Below are positions 50,905 to 59,800 of a DNA stretch of 64,000 nt, one piece after another. Under the pieces are notes generated by a model. It was not told the DNA's origin, did not search any database, and was given only the letters and a program-made list of their open reading frames with translations. Position 1 is the first letter of the stretch. Every line of letters begins with the position of its first letter. The position numbers were made by a program, and so were the translations under genes. Origin of the DNA: Clostridia bacterium (GTDB taxonomy: Bacteria > Bacillota > Clostridia > Christensenellales > Christensenellaceae); NCBI GenBank assembly GCA_017439085.1, contig JAFRTU010000020.1, positions 50,332 through 114,331 on the forward strand, read 5' to 3'.

Positions 50905-53021
50905 AGACAATACTTGCAGAAAACGCCGGGTTTTGTTTCGGAGTAAAAAGAGCAGTCAACAGGACCATGGAGCTCTCGGATTCCGGAGTGAAAGTCGTTA
51001 CTTTAGGAGAACTGATCCACAATACTCATTTCATAAATGAGCTTAAGGAAAAGGGTGTAGGGACTATAGATGATGTCGATGAGGCCGGTGAGGGAGTCAC
51101 GGTTCTCATCAGGTCACACGGCGAGGCACCGTCCGTATACAGGAGACTTGAAAAAAAAGGTATCCCGTATGAAGATCTTACATGTCCCATAGTCGCAAGG
51201 ATCCATGACAAGGTCAGAGATAGTATTGACGAGTTTGACAGGATAATAGTAGCGGGAAAGAAGACCCACCCTGAAGTCATAGGAACTCTCGGCTGGGCAG
51301 GAGACAAAGGGATCGTAGTCCAATCTCCAGAAGAGCTGCATTCTATTCCCGAAGAGCAGAACGTACTTCTCGTAGGACAGACGACAATGTCACAGAAGGT
51401 ATATGATTCCATAGCGGATGAATGCAGGAAGAGATTCAGCAAATGTACGGTGTTCGACAGCATCTGCAAGAACACTCTTCTGAGACAGAAAGAAGCGGTG
51501 GAGATAGCAAAGAAGAGCGATTGTATCCTGGTCATAGGAGACAGAAACAGTTCCAACACAAGAGAGCTTTATAATCTGGTAAAAAATTACTGTGAAAACG
51601 TGATTTTTATTGAAGACGCAAAAGACGTCCATATTGAAAACTTGACATCATATGATATAATAGGGATTATCGCAGGAGCCTCGGCTCCCGCATCGATAAT
51701 TGGGGAGGTACACGCACTAATGGAGTTAAATGAAACTCAGGTAAACGAGACTGCTGAAGTTCAGGAGACTGTCAGCGAAACAGAAACTAATTTTGCAGAA
51801 GAATTAGAAAAAACATTTAAGAGCATCAGAAGGGGACAGATAGTCACCGGTTTTGTCGTACATGTTAATGATGATGAAATAGCTGTCAATATCGGTTACA
51901 AGGCTGATGGTCTTATCAAGTTGGAAAACATGGGATTGGAAGAAGGAGAAAAGCCTGCTGACAAGTTCCATGAAGGTGATGAAATCGAGGCTCAGATAGT
52001 AGACCTCAATGACGGAGAAGGAAACGTTGTACTTTCAAGGAAGAAGATTGAAAGTCAGCTGAAATGGAAAGAATTTGTTGACAATCTGGACATGGATGCA
52101 ATCTACGAGTGCACGGTCACAAAGACCATCAAAGGTGGAGTGCTTACCAAGTTCAATGGTTATGATGCGTTTATCCCAGCTTCCCAGTTAACCGAGAAAT
52201 ACGTAGAAGATCTCAGCACATTCGTTGGACAGAATCTGCTGGTCAAGATCATAGATGTAGACAAGAAAAAGAAGAGATTCGTATTATCCAACAAGGCTGC
52301 TCTGATTGAACAGAAAGAAGAGCAGAAGAAGATGATCTTCCAGAGCTTCGAACAGGGTTCAGTCGTCCGTGGCGTAGTAAAGAGACTTACCGATTTCGGT
52401 GCTTTCGTAGACGTAGGCGGAGTTGACGGACTTCTTCATGTCACTGACATGAGCTGGTCAAGAGTAGCACATCCAAAGGATATCCTGTCAAACGGACAGG
52501 AGATCGATGTCAAGATCTTAAAGGTAGATCCTGAAAAGGGAAGGATATCACTCGGATATAAGCAGCTCCTTCCGAAGCCGTGGGAAACAGTTACCGAGAG
52601 ATATGCAGTCGGTGATGTCGTAAAGGGCAAGGTCGTAAGGATCGCTCCGTTTGGAGCTTTCGTTGAACTCGAGCCGACGATTGATGGACTCGTACACATA
52701 TCACAGGTCACTAATCACAGGATCGAAAAGGTAGAAGATGCTCTCCAGTTAGGACAGGAGATCGAAGCTAAGGTCCTCGAGGTCAACCCCGAGAAGAAGA
52801 GGATCAGCCTCAGCATCAGAGCTCTCATGAATGACAGAAAAGCTGCTGAAGCAGCAGAGAATCCTGCTGAAGAGGAAGCCGCTCCGAAGAGGCCGAGAAA
52901 AGAAGAGAGAGTCATAATACCTCCGAAGGAGAATGCAACGACGTCTCTGGCAGATCTTTTTAAGGCAGCAGAAGAAGCAGCAAACTTTGAAGAGGCTGTT
53001 GAGGAATCTGAAGAAGAATAA
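50901..53021 (+). CDS. ispH: fused HMBPP reductase IspH and ribosomal protein S1
   Basis: A 706-residue fusion. Residues 1-272 are IspH (LytB), with its three cluster cysteines C12 (GFCFG), C95 (LTCPIV) and C189 (SICKNT), which makes IPP/DMAPP. After an acidic linker (about 274-305) four S1 domains follow (about 312-385, 395-465, 482-552, 567-640), the last two with GAFVDVGGVDGLLHV and GAFVELEPTIDGLVHI, then a charged tail. The S1 part is the ribosomal protein S1 homologue. The fusion is known in Clostridia. An in-frame ATG with its own ribosome-binding site lies at 51720 at the join. Confidence 0.95.
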   Translation: MKTILAENAGFCFGVKRAVNRTMELSDSGVKVVTLGELIHNTHFINELKEKGVGTIDDVDEAGEGVTVLIRSHGEAPSVYRRLEKKGIPYEDLTCPIVARIHDKVRDSIDEFDRIIVAGKKTHPEVIGTLGWAGDKGIVVQSPEELHSIPEEQNVLLVGQTTMSQKVYDSIADECRKRFSKCTVFDSICKNTLLRQKEAVEIAKKSDCILVIGDRNSSNTRELYNLVKNYCENVIFIEDAKDVHIENLTSYDIIGIIAGASAPASIIGEVHALMELNETQVNETAEVQETVSETETNFAEELEKTFKSIRRGQIVTGFVVHVNDDEIAVNIGYKADGLIKLENMGLEEGEKPADKFHEGDEIEAQIVDLNDGEGNVVLSRKKIESQLKWKEFVDNLDMDAIYECTVTKTIKGGVLTKFNGYDAFIPASQLTEKYVEDLSTFVGQNLLVKIIDVDKKKKRFVLSNKAALIEQKEEQKKMIFQSFEQGSVVRGVVKRLTDFGAFVDVGGVDGLLHVTDMSWSRVAHPKDILSNGQEIDVKILKVDPEKGRISLGYKQLLPKPWETVTERYAVGDVVKGKVVRIAPFGAFVELEPTIDGLVHISQVTNHRIEKVEDALQLGQEIEAKVLEVNPEKKRISLSIRALMNDRKAAEAAENPAEEEAAPKRPRKEERVIIPPKENATTSLADLFKAAEEAANFEEAVEESEEE
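51634..51661 (+). promoter_or_regulatory. internal promoter in front of the S1 part
   Basis: TTGAAA (51634-51639), 16 bases, TATAAT (51656-51661), inside the ispH coding part and 59 bases ahead of the internal ATG. A small stem GGAGCC/GGCTCC at 51675-51688 lies in the leader. Confidence 0.55.
51702..51722 (+). promoter_or_regulatory. rpsA: internal ribosome-binding site and in-frame ATG (S1)
   Basis: GGGGAGGT (51702-51709), ten bases, then ATG at 51720 in the same frame as the fusion. Translation from here would give a 433-residue stand-alone S1 protein. Confidence 0.6.
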
Positions 53022-53040
53022 TCGGAAAGAAATGCAAACC

Positions 53041-53082
53041 GGGCTCTTTTCGGCTGTAATGCTGAAAAGAGCTCTTTTCTTT
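53041..53082 (+). terminator. terminator of the nusB-to-rpsA operon
   Basis: GGGCTCTTTTCGGC pairs with GCTGAAAAGAGCTC around TGTAAT, followed by TTTTCTTTT. Confidence 0.88.
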
Positions 53083-53124
53083 TATATAATATAGAAAAGA
53101 GGATTGGACTTAGGAGGTTCGAAT

Positions 53125-54270
53125 ATGCGTTACAGGATATTGGGAAAAACTGGATTAAAGGTCAGCGAGATAGGAGTAGGAGCTGAGTGGTTTGAACGAC
53201 ATACGACAGAAGAGTGTGTTGCCATAATGAAGCATGCTTCTGAGAATGGTATCAACATAATAGACTGCTGGATGCCGGGGCCTCAGGTCAGGAGCGATAT
53301 CGGAGAAGGGCTTAAGGGCTGCAGAGAGAAGTGGATAGTGCAGGGGCACATAGGTTCCACCTGGCAGAACGGACAGTATGTCAAGACCAGAGATATGTCA
53401 AAGGTAAAGCCTGCATTTGAAGATCTTCTTAAAAGGCTGGGAACGGATTATATCGATCTGGGAATGATCCATTATGTAGACAAGGTCGATGACTGGAACA
53501 CCATAATGAATTCTGAATTCATAGATTATGTAAAGGATCTTAAAGCCAAGGGGATTATAAAGCATATCGGTATGAGCACCCATAATCCGAGAATAGGAAA
53601 ACTTGCCATCGAGAGTGGTATAGTCGAGATGATGATGTTCTCAGTCAATGCGGCATTTGACCTTCAGGCTCCTACCGAAGATCTCGATGTCCTTTTCAGA
53701 GAGGACTATGAAGAAGAAACATTCGGCCAGGATCCCGAAAGAGCAGAATTCTATAAACTGTGTGAGCAGAACAACATAGGACTTACGGTGATGAAACCAT
53801 ATGCCGGAGGAAGGCTCCTTGATGAGAAGAGGTCTCCTCTTGGAGTTGCACTGACACCGGTAGAGTGTATTCATTATTGTCTGACAAGGCCTGCCGTATG
53901 TGCTCTCATGATAGGGTATGATACTCCGGAACACGTGGATGACGCCTTAAGATATGAGACGGCTACGGAAGAAGAGAAGAACTATGCACAGAAGATAGCG
54001 AATGCGCCAAGGCATTCTTACAGGGGGCAGTGCACATACTGCGGTCACTGTAAGCCGTGCCCTATGGACATAGACATAGCTATGGTCAACAAGTTCTATG
54101 ATCTGGCAACGATGCAGGAAGAAGTGCCTGCCTCCGTAAAGGAACATTATCTCTCGCTCGATGTCAGAGCCTCGTCCTGTATAGGATGCCAGAGCTGTGA
54201 AGAGAGATGTCCGTTCGGAGTGAAGATATCCGAAAGGATGACGAAAGCAGCAGAGCTGTTTGGAGAATAA
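53125..54270 (+). CDS. aldo/keto reductase with C-terminal 4Fe-4S domain
   Basis: A 381-residue protein starting at ATG 53125 behind TAGGAGG. Residues 1-270 are an aldo/keto reductase barrel (RILGKTGLKVSEIGVG, LGTDYIDLGMIHYV with the catalytic Tyr/His region). The C-terminus has two cysteine groups of ferredoxin type, CTYCGHCKPCP and CIGCQSCEERCPF, so it should bind Fe-S clusters. Such fusions occur in anaerobes. The normal DxxxY/Lys tetrad is incomplete by eye, so its substrate and even the redox direction are uncertain. Single gene between two terminators. Confidence 0.88.
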   Translation: MRYRILGKTGLKVSEIGVGAEWFERHTTEECVAIMKHASENGINIIDCWMPGPQVRSDIGEGLKGCREKWIVQGHIGSTWQNGQYVKTRDMSKVKPAFEDLLKRLGTDYIDLGMIHYVDKVDDWNTIMNSEFIDYVKDLKAKGIIKHIGMSTHNPRIGKLAIESGIVEMMMFSVNAAFDLQAPTEDLDVLFREDYEEETFGQDPERAEFYKLCEQNNIGLTVMKPYAGGRLLDEKRSPLGVALTPVECIHYCLTRPAVCALMIGYDTPEHVDDALRYETATEEEKNYAQKIANAPRHSYRGQCTYCGHCKPCPMDIDIAMVNKFYDLATMQEEVPASVKEHYLSLDVRASSCIGCQSCEERCPFGVKISERMTKAAELFGE

Positions 54271-54273
54271 TAC

Positions 54274-54305
54274 AAGAACGGCTCCCTATAAGGGAGCCGT
54301 TCTTT
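54274..54305. terminator. bidirectional terminator
   Basis: AAGAACGGCTCCC and GGGAGCCGTTCTT form a near-perfect stem around TATA, between the convergent reductase and ABC exporter genes. Confidence 0.92.
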
Positions 54306-54316
54306 GTACCAGATCG

Positions 54317-56107
54317 TTATTGGTGCGTATAGAGGTTATAATATGCACCTTTCTTTGCAAGGAGCTCTTCATGAGTTCCTTTCTCTATTATGCCCTTATT
54401 TCCGATAACAAGGATCATATCTGCATGTCTGATGGTAGACAGTCTGTGTGCGACTATCAGACTTGTACGGTTCTGAAGGACGGTTGTGATGGCTTCCTGG
54501 ATCAGCTGTTCTGTCTCGGTATCGATGGATGAGGTCGCCTCATCGAGCACGAATATCCTCGGGTCTGACAGAATGACTCTGGCAAAAGAAATGAGCTGTT
54601 TCTGTCCCGTGGACAGCCTTATTCCGCCTTCTCCGACCTCGGTATCATAACCATCTTTCTGAGCCAGGATGAACTCTTCAGCTTTCACCATTCTGGCGGC
54701 ATTACGGATCTCTTCTTCAGTGGCGTCTTTTTTTCCGTAGGCGATATTGTCCCTTATCGTCCCGGAGAACAGATGAGGCTGTTGAAGGACATATCCCGTG
54801 TTGCTCTGAAGCCATATCTGGGATCTTTCCCTGTAATCAACACCGTCTATCTTGATGGAACCGGAAGTGGGTTCATAGAATCTGCAGACGAGGTTTACCA
54901 GAGTGCTCTTTCCGGCACCTGTCTCACCTACAAGTGCAACACTGCTTCCAGCAGGTATCTCAAGATTAAAGTCTTCAAGAATTATCTCTTCAGGTATGTA
55001 GGAGAAATTGACATGCTCAAAGGAGATGTCTCCCTTTATAGGAGGCCAGTTCTCAGGTTTCGGATTTATGCTGTCTCCGTACTTTTCTATGACTTCTTCA
55101 GTATCAGTGATATCTTCCTCAGTATCCAGAAGAGATATAACTCTCTCAGCCGATGCCTGAGCATTCTGAAGCTCTGCAAAGATAGAGGTTATCGACTGGA
55201 TCGGTTCAAAGAACTGTGAAGTATATGTGATAAAGGATGACAGGGTACCGAAGGTGATCATTTCTCCCAGAACTTCCAGTCCTCCTACTCCTAGGGCAAG
55301 CGATGTTCCGATCGAACTCAGGAGCATTATGATGGGGAAGAATATGGAATTCAGTCTTGAGGCTTTCGACGCTTCCCGTCTCATATCAGTTGTAAGGACC
55401 TTAAAATCCTCATAGTTCTGATCTTCTCTAACGAGAGTCTTTGTCGTCATGGCTCCCATGATGCCCTCGTTGTATGAACTCGTGATACGCGAGTTTATCT
55501 TTCTCACAAGTCTGTACTGTCTGAGTATCCTGCTCCTGAAGAATATCGCAACTGCTGTCATTACGGGTATCACGGACAGAGTGATAAGGGCAAGCTTGAC
55601 GTTCAGAGTGAACATAGTTATTATGCATCCAATTATGAATGTAAGGCCGTACAGCACATCAACGATGCTCCAGGCAATCATCTCTGAGAGCCTGCTGGTA
55701 TCGCTCATTACTCTTGCCATGATATATCCGACAGACGTCTTGTCATAATACGAGAAGGACAGTCGCTGAAGCTTTTCAAAGCTTTCCTGACGGATCTCAT
55801 ATGACATGGAAAGCTCAAGACTGCTTCCGCCTCTGACAAATAGAATGGAGCATATCGCCTGAATGACTATCAATATAACGGATATGATCACATATGGAAC
55901 GAACCCTTCGATCTGCTTTGTAGTGATGAAGTTGTCTATCGCATACTTAGTCATCAGAGGATACAGAATATCCACAAAAGAGGAAACGAAAAGGCTGGAG
56001 ATGATAGTAAACAGCATCCCTTTATGTCTCAGAGCATATTTGAGGAGCCTTTTCCAGGTTCCGAGATTTACTTTCTGATTGAAATCTTCTTCCTGAAGAT
56101 AGTTCAT
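54317..56107 (-). CDS. ABC exporter half-transporter, second subunit
   Basis: A 596-residue protein: six membrane helices (about 30-320) then an ATPase domain with Walker A GETGAGKSTL, Q-loop QQPHLFSGT, signature LSTGQKQL (LSGGQ with a Gly-to-Thr change) and a normal Walker B FVLDEATSS with the catalytic Glu. The altered signature pairs with the altered Walker B of the partner at the degenerate site of a heterodimer. Drug, lipid or peptide export is possible. Its ATG overlaps the partner stop (TAATG). Confidence 0.92.
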   Translation of the reverse strand: MNYLQEEDFNQKVNLGTWKRLLKYALRHKGMLFTIISSLFVSSFVDILYPLMTKYAIDNFITTKQIEGFVPYVIISVILIVIQAICSILFVRGGSSLELSMSYEIRQESFEKLQRLSFSYYDKTSVGYIMARVMSDTSRLSEMIAWSIVDVLYGLTFIIGCIITMFTLNVKLALITLSVIPVMTAVAIFFRSRILRQYRLVRKINSRITSSYNEGIMGAMTTKTLVREDQNYEDFKVLTTDMRREASKASRLNSIFFPIIMLLSSIGTSLALGVGGLEVLGEMITFGTLSSFITYTSQFFEPIQSITSIFAELQNAQASAERVISLLDTEEDITDTEEVIEKYGDSINPKPENWPPIKGDISFEHVNFSYIPEEIILEDFNLEIPAGSSVALVGETGAGKSTLVNLVCRFYEPTSGSIKIDGVDYRERSQIWLQSNTGYVLQQPHLFSGTIRDNIAYGKKDATEEEIRNAARMVKAEEFILAQKDGYDTEVGEGGIRLSTGQKQLISFARVILSDPRIFVLDEATSSIDTETEQLIQEAITTVLQNRTSLIVAHRLSTIRHADMILVIGNKGIIEKGTHEELLAKKGAYYNLYTHQ

Positions 56108-57936
56108 TATTCGTTACCCCCTTCCGATGTATTCTGGAACTGCCCGGTAGCTTCCTGTATCTCGGCGATCCTTGAATACAGACTTCCGTTCTTGATCAGT
56201 TCGTCATGAGTTCCTTCTTCTATTAGTCTACCCTTGTCAAGCACGAGTATCCTGTCGGATTCCATGAGCGTGGTGATCCTGTGGGAGATGATGAGCGTAG
56301 TGCATGTACCTCTGATGCTTCTCAATGCCTTTCTTATGTGGGTGTCCGTTTCGGTATCGACGGCACTCATCGAGTCATCAAAGATGAGGATCGGAGTCTT
56401 CTTCATCAGAGTCCTTGCGATAGCTATCCTTTGCTGCTGACCACCTGACAGGGTAACGCCGCGCTCTCCGACCATAGTATCGTAACCCTTGTCGAACTCC
56501 ATGATAACATCATGTACGGAAGCTATTTTGGCTGCCTCATAGACTTCTTCGTCCGGAGCGCTGGGATCGGTGATCCTGATATTGTCCATGATGGTCCTTG
56601 AATAGAGGAAAGGCTCCTGGAGCACTATTCCTATGTTAGAACGCAGATGTTTGTATTCTATGTCATTTATATCCGTATCATCTATATAGATATGACCGTT
56701 GTTGCAGGTATAAAGACGCTGTATCAGCTGCACGAGAGAGGACTTGCCTGAACCTGTAGAACCAAGTATGCCAATGGTCTCTCCGGATCTGATCTTGAAG
56801 GAGATGTCCTTCAGGACCTCATCAGGATAGTCATAGCCAAAATCGACATGTTCAAATGTGATGTTGCCGCGGATCTCAGGCTTTAGTGCTGCTCCTGGTT
56901 CCTTCTCGAGAGGAGCATCAAGTATCTCCTGCACTCTCTGCATCGCAACAGTAGCTCTTCCCATATCGGAAAGAGTCCTTCCGAGCATCCTTACAGGCCA
57001 CGTGAGGGCTCCGACATAATTTGAGAACAGGAGCACGCTGCCAAGAGAGAACTCATCGGTAGTTGATGCCAGATAGATGGCTATTGCTGAAGACAATATT
57101 ATCTGTATATAACAGAGCATATCTGTGCCGCCCCAGTAGAGCGACATCATCTTCATGATCTTATGATATTTGTCTTTGTTGTCCTTATTGCGCTCAGTAA
57201 ACTTTTCGATCTCCTGCTTTTGCTGCCCGAAAGCTCTTACGACTCTCACACCCGTGAGGTTCTCCTGCAGTGTGGCAGAGAGCTTTCCTTCTGCTTCATC
57301 CGCTATCTCAAAATTGGCATGTACCTTTTTGAAGTATATGAAAGATATGATGAATATGACCGGCATCATGCTCATCGAGAACAGTGTAAGTTTCACATTA
57401 AGCCTGAACAGTATGAATGCTGCGGCAGTGATCCTGACCACAGTCCTTACTATGTCTATAAACTGAACGCTGACGAATCTTCTTATGATCTCGACATCTG
57501 AACTGCAACGCTGTACCAGATCCCCGACTGACGAGTGCTTATGATAATCATAAGGAACATTCTGGAGATGATCATAAAGCTCATTCCTGAGGGTCATTGC
57601 AGAATGCTCAGAAACTTTGGTAACACATAAAGACCTGACAAATGTGATCAGACCGTTCAGCAATGCAACACCCACTATCACTATCCCGCAGACATATATA
57701 TGACTTGTAAAGAAATCTCTTCCTCCGATGGAATCGATGAAACTTGCGGTCACACCGGACAGGGAAGAGGTATCTCCTTTGATCACATAATCAACTACGA
57801 AACTGATGATAAGAGGGGATACATATGACAATAATATGGATATGATAACTGTTATGACGGCAAAAAACAGGTATTTTTTATATCCTTTGGTGATATGGTT
57901 CACCAAAGACCAGTTTATGCTTTTTTTCTTTTCCAA
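56107..57936 (-). CDS. ABC exporter half-transporter, first subunit
   Basis: A 609-residue protein starting at TTG 57936 (minus strand) behind AGGAGG. Six membrane helices precede an ATPase domain with Walker A GSTGSGKSSL, a normal signature LSGGQQQR, and Walker B ILIFDDSMSAVD, where Ser replaces the catalytic Glu. Together with the downstream half-transporter this gives one active and one inactive ATP site, as in TM287/288-type heterodimeric exporters. No regulator is adjacent. Substrate unknown. Confidence 0.92.
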   Translation of the reverse strand: MEKKKSINWSLVNHITKGYKKYLFFAVITVIISILLSYVSPLIISFVVDYVIKGDTSSLSGVTASFIDSIGGRDFFTSHIYVCGIVIVGVALLNGLITFVRSLCVTKVSEHSAMTLRNELYDHLQNVPYDYHKHSSVGDLVQRCSSDVEIIRRFVSVQFIDIVRTVVRITAAAFILFRLNVKLTLFSMSMMPVIFIISFIYFKKVHANFEIADEAEGKLSATLQENLTGVRVVRAFGQQKQEIEKFTERNKDNKDKYHKIMKMMSLYWGGTDMLCYIQIILSSAIAIYLASTTDEFSLGSVLLFSNYVGALTWPVRMLGRTLSDMGRATVAMQRVQEILDAPLEKEPGAALKPEIRGNITFEHVDFGYDYPDEVLKDISFKIRSGETIGILGSTGSGKSSLVQLIQRLYTCNNGHIYIDDTDINDIEYKHLRSNIGIVLQEPFLYSRTIMDNIRITDPSAPDEEVYEAAKIASVHDVIMEFDKGYDTMVGERGVTLSGGQQQRIAIARTLMKKTPILIFDDSMSAVDTETDTHIRKALRSIRGTCTTLIISHRITTLMESDRILVLDKGRLIEEGTHDELIKNGSLYSRIAEIQEATGQFQNTSEGGNE

Positions 57937-57963
57937 TTCAAATCCCTCCTAAACCATACATAT

Positions 57964-57991
57964 ATTATAATAGGAATGAGAGATTGTGAAA
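57964..57991 (-). promoter_or_regulatory. promoter for the ABC exporter pair
   Basis: On the minus strand TTTCAC (57986-57991), 16 bases, TATAAT (57964-57969), 27 bases ahead of the TTG start. Confidence 0.45.
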
Positions 57992-58119
57992 CAAAACGGC
58001 AGACTTTGGGAAAAATATAGTAGAGTATCGTTCGGAATAAATGGAAAATTTGTTTTCATATACTCTCAAACCATATATAATTACTTTAGGAGCGCTATGT
58101 GGACAACTTTTGCTATACT

Positions 58120-58148
58120 TGACTATGTATTTCAGAAGTGTTAACATT
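58120..58148 (+). promoter_or_regulatory. promoter for the sugar ABC importer
   Basis: TTGACT (58120-58125), 17 bases, TAACAT (58143-58148). Another TATAAT lies at about 58074 without a strong -35. The 338-base gap between the divergent transporter genes holds no other gene that I can see. Confidence 0.5.
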
Positions 58149-58174
58149 ATGCTAATAATTTATGAGTGCAAACA

Positions 58175-58198
58175 AAAGGGGAGAAAGTCCCTTTTTAT
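58175..58198 (+). terminator. leader hairpin, possible attenuator
   Basis: AAAAGGGGA and TCCCTTTTT pair around GAAAG, between the promoter and the first gene of the importer. Confidence 0.5.
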
Positions 58199-58274
58199 CA
58201 TTCATAAAAGGTAACGAAATAACTAAAAGTTTATATATTTCCCAAAATAAAAACGATGGTGGTGATGTAAGGAA

Positions 58275-59795
58275 ATGTCAGTACTTTTAAAAATGGAAAA
58301 GATCAATAAGTATTTTCCAGGAGTTCATGCCTTAACAGATGTCGACCTCGAAGTAAGACCTGGAGAAGTTCATGCCCTTATAGGAGAGAACGGTGCAGGT
58401 AAATCCACTTTGATGAAATGCTTGACAGGTGTTTATAAGGCAGACAGTGGCACTATTACATTCGATGGTGAGCCATGGGATGTAAAGAACCCTAAAGAGT
58501 CAACAGATAAAGGTATAAGCATAGTCCATCAGGAATTCAACCTGATGCCTGCACTTACAGTTAAAGAGAACATCTTTATCGCCAGAGAGCCTAGAAAAGG
58601 CGGCGGCTGGCTGATGAACGATGAGGAAATGAGAGTACAGTGCAGAGAACTCATGAAGAGAGTTGAGTTCGAGCTTGATCCTGACACAGAAGTCTCGTAT
58701 CTGTCCACGGCACATTGCCAGATGGTCGAGATCCTGAGAGCTCTGTTGACCGATGTTAAGCTTTTGGTTCTTGACGAACCGACTTCATCTCTTACAGCAG
58801 ATGAAACCGAACTTCTGTTCAAGACCATCAGACTTCTGAGAGACAGAGGAGTTGCAATTATCTATATCTCTCACAGACTTGATGAGTTTGAACACATAGT
58901 TGACAGAGTCACCGTTCTTAGAGACGGTCACACAGTTGGAACTGCAAATTACAAGGATATCACTCTTAATGACATGATCAGGATGATGATCGGCCGTGAG
59001 ATGACAGAGCAGTATCCATCCAGAAACGCTAAGATTGGTGATGTTGTTCTTGAAGCTAAGAACTTTATTAACCCTAAGCTGCATGATGTATCTTTGTATG
59101 TAAGGTCTGGAGAAATTTTGGGAATGTCCGGACTGGTCGGTGCAGGAAGAACAGAGTTCTGCAGAGCAATATATGGAGCTGATAAGCTCAACTCCGGTGA
59201 ACTGTATCTCAGAGGAGAGAAGATCAATATCAAGTCTCCTTCAGACGCAGTTAAGTATGGTATCGCATATCTTTCCGAAGACAGAAAGAGAGACGGACTC
59301 ATGCTGAACCAGGGTGTTGACTTCAACACATATATCGCAAACCTCAAAGAGTACTCACACACTGGATTTGTTGATGATAAGGCAATCAATGACACAGTCG
59401 ATTCCTATATCGACAGACTTGAGATCAAGACACCTTCTCACAAGCAGTGGACACAGTACCTGTCAGGTGGTAACCAGCAGAAAGTGCTCGTTGCAAGATG
59501 GCTTTGCAAGAAGTCTGATGTCATGATATTCGACGAGCCGACAAGAGGTATCGACGTCGGTTCCAAGTATGAGATCTACAAACTCATGAATCAGCTTGCT
59601 GAAGCAGGACATGCAATCATAATGATTTCCTCGGAAATGCAGGAAGTCCTCGGAATGTCCGACAGAATCATGGTCATGTACGAAGGAAATGTAACTGGTG
59701 AAGTAGATATTTCTGAAGCTAACCAGGAGATATTGATGCACATGGCATCCAATACTTATGAACAATATAAAGCTAGTCTTAATCAGGAGGGTTAA
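58275..59795 (+). CDS. sugar ABC importer ATPase (MglA/RbsA type)
   Basis: A 506-residue protein with two ATPase domains in one chain. Domain 1: Walker A GENGAGKSTLMKCL, degenerate signature LSTAHCQMVEI, Walker B LVLDEPTSSL. Domain 2: atypical Walker A GLVGAGRTEFC, signature LSGGNQQKV, Walker B MIFDEPTRGID. This layout is specific to the carbohydrate uptake-2 class (ribose, galactose, xylose, autoinducer-2). It is first in the order ATPase-permease-binding protein. The sugar cannot be read from the sequence. Confidence 0.94.
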   Translation: MSVLLKMEKINKYFPGVHALTDVDLEVRPGEVHALIGENGAGKSTLMKCLTGVYKADSGTITFDGEPWDVKNPKESTDKGISIVHQEFNLMPALTVKENIFIAREPRKGGGWLMNDEEMRVQCRELMKRVEFELDPDTEVSYLSTAHCQMVEILRALLTDVKLLVLDEPTSSLTADETELLFKTIRLLRDRGVAIIYISHRLDEFEHIVDRVTVLRDGHTVGTANYKDITLNDMIRMMIGREMTEQYPSRNAKIGDVVLEAKNFINPKLHDVSLYVRSGEILGMSGLVGAGRTEFCRAIYGADKLNSGELYLRGEKINIKSPSDAVKYGIAYLSEDRKRDGLMLNQGVDFNTYIANLKEYSHTGFVDDKAINDTVDSYIDRLEIKTPSHKQWTQYLSGGNQQKVLVARWLCKKSDVMIFDEPTRGIDVGSKYEIYKLMNQLAEAGHAIIMISSEMQEVLGMSDRIMVMYEGNVTGEVDISEANQEILMHMASNTYEQYKASLNQEG

Positions 59796-59800
59796 TCAAG

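Noticed and set aside
51646..51661. TTGACA eight bases before TATAAT inside ispH
   Set aside because: The spacing is far too short for a sigma-A promoter. The usable -35 is the TTGAAA with a 16-base spacer just upstream, which I report.
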